Shown one piece after another: positions 5,922-8,259 of a stretch of DNA of 8,259 bases. The notes under the pieces were generated by a model. The model saw only the letters and a list, made by a program, of their open reading frames with translations, was not told the origin of the DNA and ran no database searches. Each line of letters opens with the position of its first letter. The first letter of the stretch is position 1. This stretch comes from Porphyromonadaceae bacterium (GTDB taxonomy: Bacteria; Bacteroidota; Bacteroidia; Bacteroidales; Paludibacteraceae): contig CAJPPQ010000052.1 in the NCBI GenBank assembly GCA_905372605.1, forward strand, positions 1-8,259, in the 5' to 3' direction. The position numbers were made by a program, and so were the translations under genes.

Positions 5922-6929
5922 ATGATAGAATACAATTATCCCCTATTGCGACACAATAGTTTCGGTCTCGACGTCGTAGCCGAACGTTTTTTCGGTTACT
6001 CCACCGACAGCGAGCTCAAAGACTTTCTCCGCTACGAATACGATCCTTCTACTCGTATGCTACACATAGGCGGCGGCAATAATCTTCTCTTTACGGGCGA
6101 TTTCCGCGGCACCGTCCTTCACTCTTCGATAAAATATATCTCTATCGAGAGCGAGACCGACGACAACGTATTTGTTCGGGTAGGGGCAGGTGTTGTCTTC
6201 GACAACTTTTGTCGACAGGCAGTCGAATGCAATTGGGGAGGAGTCGAAAACCTATCGCTTATTCCGAGCCAAGTAGGTGCCGCTGCTATACAGAATATAG
6301 GAGCATACGGGGCTGAGGCAAAAGATACTATCGTAGAGGTAGACGCTATAGAGATTGCCACAGGCAAGAGACGTACATTCGGCGTAGAAGAGTGCAAGTA
6401 TGGCTATCGAAGCAGTATATTCAAGACCGCTCTCGAGGGGCAGTTTGTAGTAGTATCGGTACTCTTCCGCCTCGATAAACACCCGAAACCGAATATCGAA
6501 TATGCAGCACTCAGAGATTTCTTCGACCACGACTATACTCCGAACATAGAGGAGGTACGAGATGCTGTCGTATCTATACGCCAATCGAAGTTGCCCGACC
6601 TCAAGCGGCTTGGCAATGCAGGCAGTTTCTTCAAAAACCCTTATTGTAACAGAGCCGATTTCGAACGCCTACGCCGGCAGTACGACGATATGCCACACTA
6701 CGACGTTTCCGACGACTTAGTAAAAATCCCTGCAGCATACCTTATCGAAAAGTGCGGACTCAAAGGCAAACGCATCGGCAACGTCGGCATATACGATCGG
6801 CAGCCGTTGGTAATAGTAAACTACGGAGGAGCCAAACCAAGAGAGATAATAGCTCTTGCCGACGAGATTCGACAGAGTGTTCGCCGAAAATTCGATATCG
6901 ACCTTATGCCCGAGGTTATTTATGTTTAG
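5922..6929 (+). CDS. murB: UDP-N-acetylenolpyruvoylglucosamine reductase (MurB)
   Basis: MurB is a cytoplasmic FAD enzyme that uses NADPH to reduce UDP-GlcNAc-enolpyruvate to UDP-MurNAc, the second committed step of peptidoglycan synthesis. The 335-residue sequence has the FAD-binding segments GGGNNLLFTGDF (50-61) and GGVENLSLIPSQVGAAAIQN (106-125), followed by IGAYGAE (126-132). YGYRSSIFK (160-168) carries the active-site Arg163. GNAGSFFKNP (231-240) carries the proton-donor Ser235, and Glu331 in LMPEVIYV matches the terminal catalytic glutamate. The segment from KIPAAYLIEKCGLKGKRIG (268-286) to QPLVIVN (294-300) aligns with the E. coli-type (type I) enzyme. Length and motif order are complete. 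It has its own promoter and leader, separate from ftsQAZ, and is followed by the zapA operon on the same strand. Confidence 0.97.
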   Translation: MIEYNYPLLRHNSFGLDVVAERFFGYSTDSELKDFLRYEYDPSTRMLHIGGGNNLLFTGDFRGTVLHSSIKYISIESETDDNVFVRVGAGVVFDNFCRQAVECNWGGVENLSLIPSQVGAAAIQNIGAYGAEAKDTIVEVDAIEIATGKRRTFGVEECKYGYRSSIFKTALEGQFVVVSVLFRLDKHPKPNIEYAALRDFFDHDYTPNIEEVRDAVVSIRQSKLPDLKRLGNAGSFFKNPYCNRADFERLRRQYDDMPHYDVSDDLVKIPAAYLIEKCGLKGKRIGNVGIYDRQPLVIVNYGGAKPREIIALADEIRQSVRRKFDIDLMPEVIYV

Positions 6930-6991
6930 GGCTATAATGCTTATATATTGTTTTTTGCTAACCGAAACTTCCATAATTGGAATAAAAATAG

Positions 6992-6999
6992 TACCTTTG
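6992..6999 (+). promoter_or_regulatory. Bacteroidota -7 promoter box for the coiled-coil/zapA operon
   Basis: TACCTTTG followed by C matches TAnnTTTG exactly and ends 23 bases before the next start codon. No convincing -33 TTTG is found at the right spacing; a TTG at 6977-6979 is too close. The 6930-7022 gap otherwise holds only AT-rich sequence, without a clear murB terminator. Confidence 0.5.
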
Positions 7000-7022
7000 C
7001 AAAAAAGTAAATTTTTCGAACA

Positions 7023-7283
7023 ATGAGCAACGACCCTCAGCAGATACTCGAGTTGGCAATGCGGAAAATTGAGTCGCTTAAGGCAGACAATGAGCTGCTC
7101 AGAAGAGATATTGCCCGCTTATCGGAGGTCGAGGCTCAATACAAAGATTTGCTTGGTAATTATGAACGGTTGAAGTTGGCACGAGCTTTCGGACAGTCGG
7201 AAGACGACAAAAAGAGAGCATATCGCCGACTGACCAATATGATTACGGAGATTGATAAGTGTTTGGAAATGCTCAACGATTAA
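7023..7283 (+). CDS. Small coiled-coil protein upstream of zapA (ZapB-like by position)
   Basis: This 86-residue soluble protein is mostly a predicted coiled coil: from QQILELAMRKIESLKADNEL through LSEVEAQYKDLLGNYERLKL hydrophobic residues recur in heptad-like spacing. A second helix ends RLTNMITEIDKCLEMLND (69-86). I see no signal peptide or membrane segment. The zapA start lies 13 bases after its stop, so the two are surely one operon. Small coiled-coil genes next to zapA are common in Bacteroidota and are sometimes annotated as ZapB-like. By analogy with enteric ZapB, which bundles and binds ZapA at the Z-ring, a division role is plausible, but this is inferred from context and shape, not from homology I can demonstrate. 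Confidence 0.85.
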   Translation: MSNDPQQILELAMRKIESLKADNELLRRDIARLSEVEAQYKDLLGNYERLKLARAFGQSEDDKKRAYRRLTNMITEIDKCLEMLND

Positions 7284-7296
7284 AATCACTATTCCG

Positions 7297-7581
7297 ATGG
7301 ACGAGTCAGAACGTCAGAATATAACGGTAAAAGTAGCAGGTAATATCTTTCCGCTCGAGATAATAAGCGAGCAAGAAGAGTTTTACCGCAAAGCGGAAAG
7401 TATTTTCAAGCATAAAATGGAATATTACGAAAAGAAATATACGGAAAGCCCCCGAAATGCTATCGTTGCAATGGCTGGTTACGATATTACGGTATGTTTT
7501 CTAAGGTATATAGACTCTATCGACAATACGCAAGCTCTCAGAGAACTCGAAAAGCTCATTGTCGGCAAGGACGACGGATAA
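7297..7581 (+). CDS. zapA: Cell division protein ZapA
   Basis: ZapA binds and cross-links FtsZ filaments in the cytoplasm, stabilising the Z-ring. The 94-residue protein has the family's N-terminal beta-hairpin domain, NITVKVAGNIFPLEI (8-22), then EEFYRKAESIFKHKMEYYEK (27-46), where YRKAA-like residues start the long helix. It ends with an alanine-rich segment NAIVAMAGYD (54-63) and a coiled-coil C-terminus. I chose ATG 7297, not an in-frame ATG at 7252, because the upstream start would overlap the preceding gene by 32 bases and add 15 residues without family similarity; the shorter form begins just before the conserved domain. It is co-transcribed with the small coiled-coil gene 13 bases upstream and followed by a structured gap and rny. 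Confidence 0.9.
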   Translation: MDESERQNITVKVAGNIFPLEIISEQEEFYRKAESIFKHKMEYYEKKYTESPRNAIVAMAGYDITVCFLRYIDSIDNTQALRELEKLIVGKDDG

Positions 7582-7603
7582 GGAGACTCCCGTACCCGTT
7601 TTA

Positions 7604-7730
7604 ATCGGCTCTGCAGAGCGACGAAGCAAGCAGTAATATCTTAAACGACATTCGATCTCCGACAAAACAGACGGTAGCAATACGGTTTGTTTTTGAAGCG
7701 TGCTGTATATCTTCGAGGTATGCAGTAGAT
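7604..7730 (+). ncRNA. ssrS: Candidate 6S RNA (ssrS) or other structured RNA between zapA and rny
   Basis: The 198-base gap 7582-7779 has no plausible gene but folds as a rod. Outer pairs are ATC 7604-7606 with GAT 7728-7730, CTGCA 7611-7615 with TGCAG 7721-7725, CGAAG 7622-7626 with CTTCG 7711-7715, and CAG 7631-7633 with CTG 7703-7705. Next comes a large asymmetric bubble (about 7634-7663). The top is a strong apical stem: AAAACAGAC 7664-7672 with GTTTGTTTT 7685-7693 (one G-U pair), a G-G mismatch, then GTA/TAC closing a GCAA (GNRA) tetraloop. A rod with interrupted closing stem, central bubble and apical hairpin is the 6S RNA plan, and ssrS lies next to zapA in enteric bacteria; I also recall it between zapA and rny in Bacteroidota. 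Ends are approximate, and no promoter box or terminator was found. The 6S identity is tentative; the existence of structure is better supported. Confidence 0.42.
7608..7619. repeat. 12-bp perfect palindrome in the zapA-rny gap
   Basis: GCTCTGCAGAGC is its own reverse complement. It could be a dimeric protein-binding site. In RNA, the CTGCA half is also usable for the closing stem of the candidate 6S-like fold, so the two pairings would compete. Confidence 0.5.
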
Positions 7731-7779
7731 AAAGTATTGTATAATAGGATGTAAAAGTAACAAAGAATCTAATAGAAAG

Positions 7780-8259
7780 ATGAGTATATTATTTATTACG
7801 ATTGCGCTCATTGGAGGCATAAGCATAGGTGTTTTGGTAAACTACCTTATAGCCCGAAGCAAAGGCAATGCCATACTGAGAAAAGCAAAAGACGAGGCAG
7901 AAAGTCTCAAAAAAGCCAAGATGCTCGAGGCTAAAGAAAAATTTATAAATCTCAAAGCCGATTACGAAAAAGAGGTTGCCGAACGAGAACAGAAGTTGAG
8001 GCAGATAGAAAACCAGCACAACCAGAAAGAGCAAGCCATAAAGCAGAAATACCAAGAGATAAACCACAGGAATCAGGAACTGCAAAACGAGAATAAGAAA
8101 CTCGATGCCGTACGCGAAAACCTCAACAACCAAATCGTATTGGTCGACAACAAACGCAAGGAACTCGACAAACTCAAAGCCCAAGAGATAGAGAAACTAT
8201 CGCACATATCGGGTCTGTCGGCAGAGCAGGCAAAGGCACAACTCGTAGAGTCTATCAGA
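7780..8259 (+). CDS. rny: Ribonuclease Y, N-terminal part (cut by window edge)
   Basis: RNase Y is a membrane-anchored endoribonuclease that starts mRNA decay. From ATG 7780 the frame stays open for 160 codons to the window end. It shows an N-terminal membrane helix (about 3-24, SILFITIALIGGISIGVLVN onward), then a long highly charged coiled coil (about 30-140; AKDEAESLKKAKMLEAKEKF, YEKEVAEREQKLRQIENQ, VDNKRKELDKLKAQEIEKL), then ISGLSAEQAKAQLVESI (143-159), the conserved junction before the KH domain. The KH and HD catalytic domains lie beyond the window, so catalytic residues cannot be checked; family members are about 510-520 residues. The 3' portion of the gap before the start (7731-7779) is AT-rich without a Shine-Dalgarno-like sequence. 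Linkage zapA-gap-rny is typical of Bacteroidota. Confidence 0.93.
   Translation, partial: MSILFITIALIGGISIGVLVNYLIARSKGNAILRKAKDEAESLKKAKMLEAKEKFINLKADYEKEVAEREQKLRQIENQHNQKEQAIKQKYQEINHRNQELQNENKKLDAVRENLNNQIVLVDNKRKELDKLKAQEIEKLSHISGLSAEQAKAQLVESIR

Noticed and set aside
7252..7296. Upstream ATG at 7252 for zapA
   Set aside because: It would overlap the preceding gene by 32 bases and add 15 residues unlike ZapA; ATG 7297 fits the family start.
7582..7590. GGAGACTCC inverted repeat right after the zapA stop
   Set aside because: The arms are separated by one base, so it cannot form an RNA hairpin, and no T run follows at once; no terminator call is justified.
7686..7715. TTTG (7686-7689), 18 bases, TATCTTCG (7708-7715) as an rny promoter
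   Set aside because: The -7 box has a mismatch in its TTTG part, the spacing is short, and both parts lie in the paired arms of the candidate RNA, which explains them better.
7734..7746. TATAAT-like sequence before rny
   Set aside because: The E. coli-type -10 box is not the housekeeping promoter element in Bacteroidota, and it occurs by chance in AT-rich DNA.
7789..8184. Minus-strand open frame of 131 codons opposite rny
   Set aside because: Its Phe/Leu-rich product is the mirror of Lys/Glu-rich coiled-coil codons in rny and is not a real membrane protein.

Overview
The window looks like a chromosomal segment of a member of the Bacteroidota, most probably order Bacteroidales. The evidence is the protein families (short PabB and PabC, FtsQAZ, coiled-coil protein plus ZapA, RNase Y), the lack of Shine-Dalgarno-like sequences before the starts, and five intergenic copies of the Bacteroidota -7 promoter box TAnnTTTG placed just where transcription units should begin. 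There is no sign of phage, insertion sequence, CRISPR array or tRNA/rRNA gene, and no gene-free stretch over about 205 bases.

Layout, left to right. (1) The first 31 codons of a tryptophanase/tyrosine phenol-lyase gene run leftwards out of the window. A divergent intergenic region of about 205 bp follows, with one promoter box facing each way and a small hairpin. (2) pabB and pabC overlap by 17 bp and make p-aminobenzoate for folate from chorismate. (3) ftsQ-ftsA-ftsZ, the distal end of the classical division and cell wall (dcw) cluster, is preceded by its own promoter box rather than by murC/murG/ftsW. A small lipoprotein gene of unknown function follows ftsZ, and the unit ends in a long compound hairpin with a T run. 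(4) murB has its own promoter box, which overlaps the 3' side of that terminator region, and a leader hairpin. (5) A promoter box precedes a small coiled-coil protein and zapA. (6) A roughly 198-base gap after zapA can fold into a rod-like RNA capped by a GNRA tetraloop and is a candidate 6S RNA (ssrS) locus. (7) The first 160 codons of RNase Y (rny) run off the right end.

Most of the genes serve one job. FtsZ forms the division ring, FtsA tethers it to the membrane, ZapA (probably with the coiled-coil partner) cross-links filaments, FtsQ belongs to the periplasmic divisome, and MurB makes UDP-MurNAc for the wall. The items most worth a second look are the eroded nucleotide-binding motifs in FtsA, the lipoprotein tied to the ftsZ transcript, the structured RNA candidate after zapA, the break in dcw gene order, and strong over-use of TCGA together with under-use of GATC. 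I do not see a clearly novel multi-gene system; this is mostly core chromosome with several unusual details.
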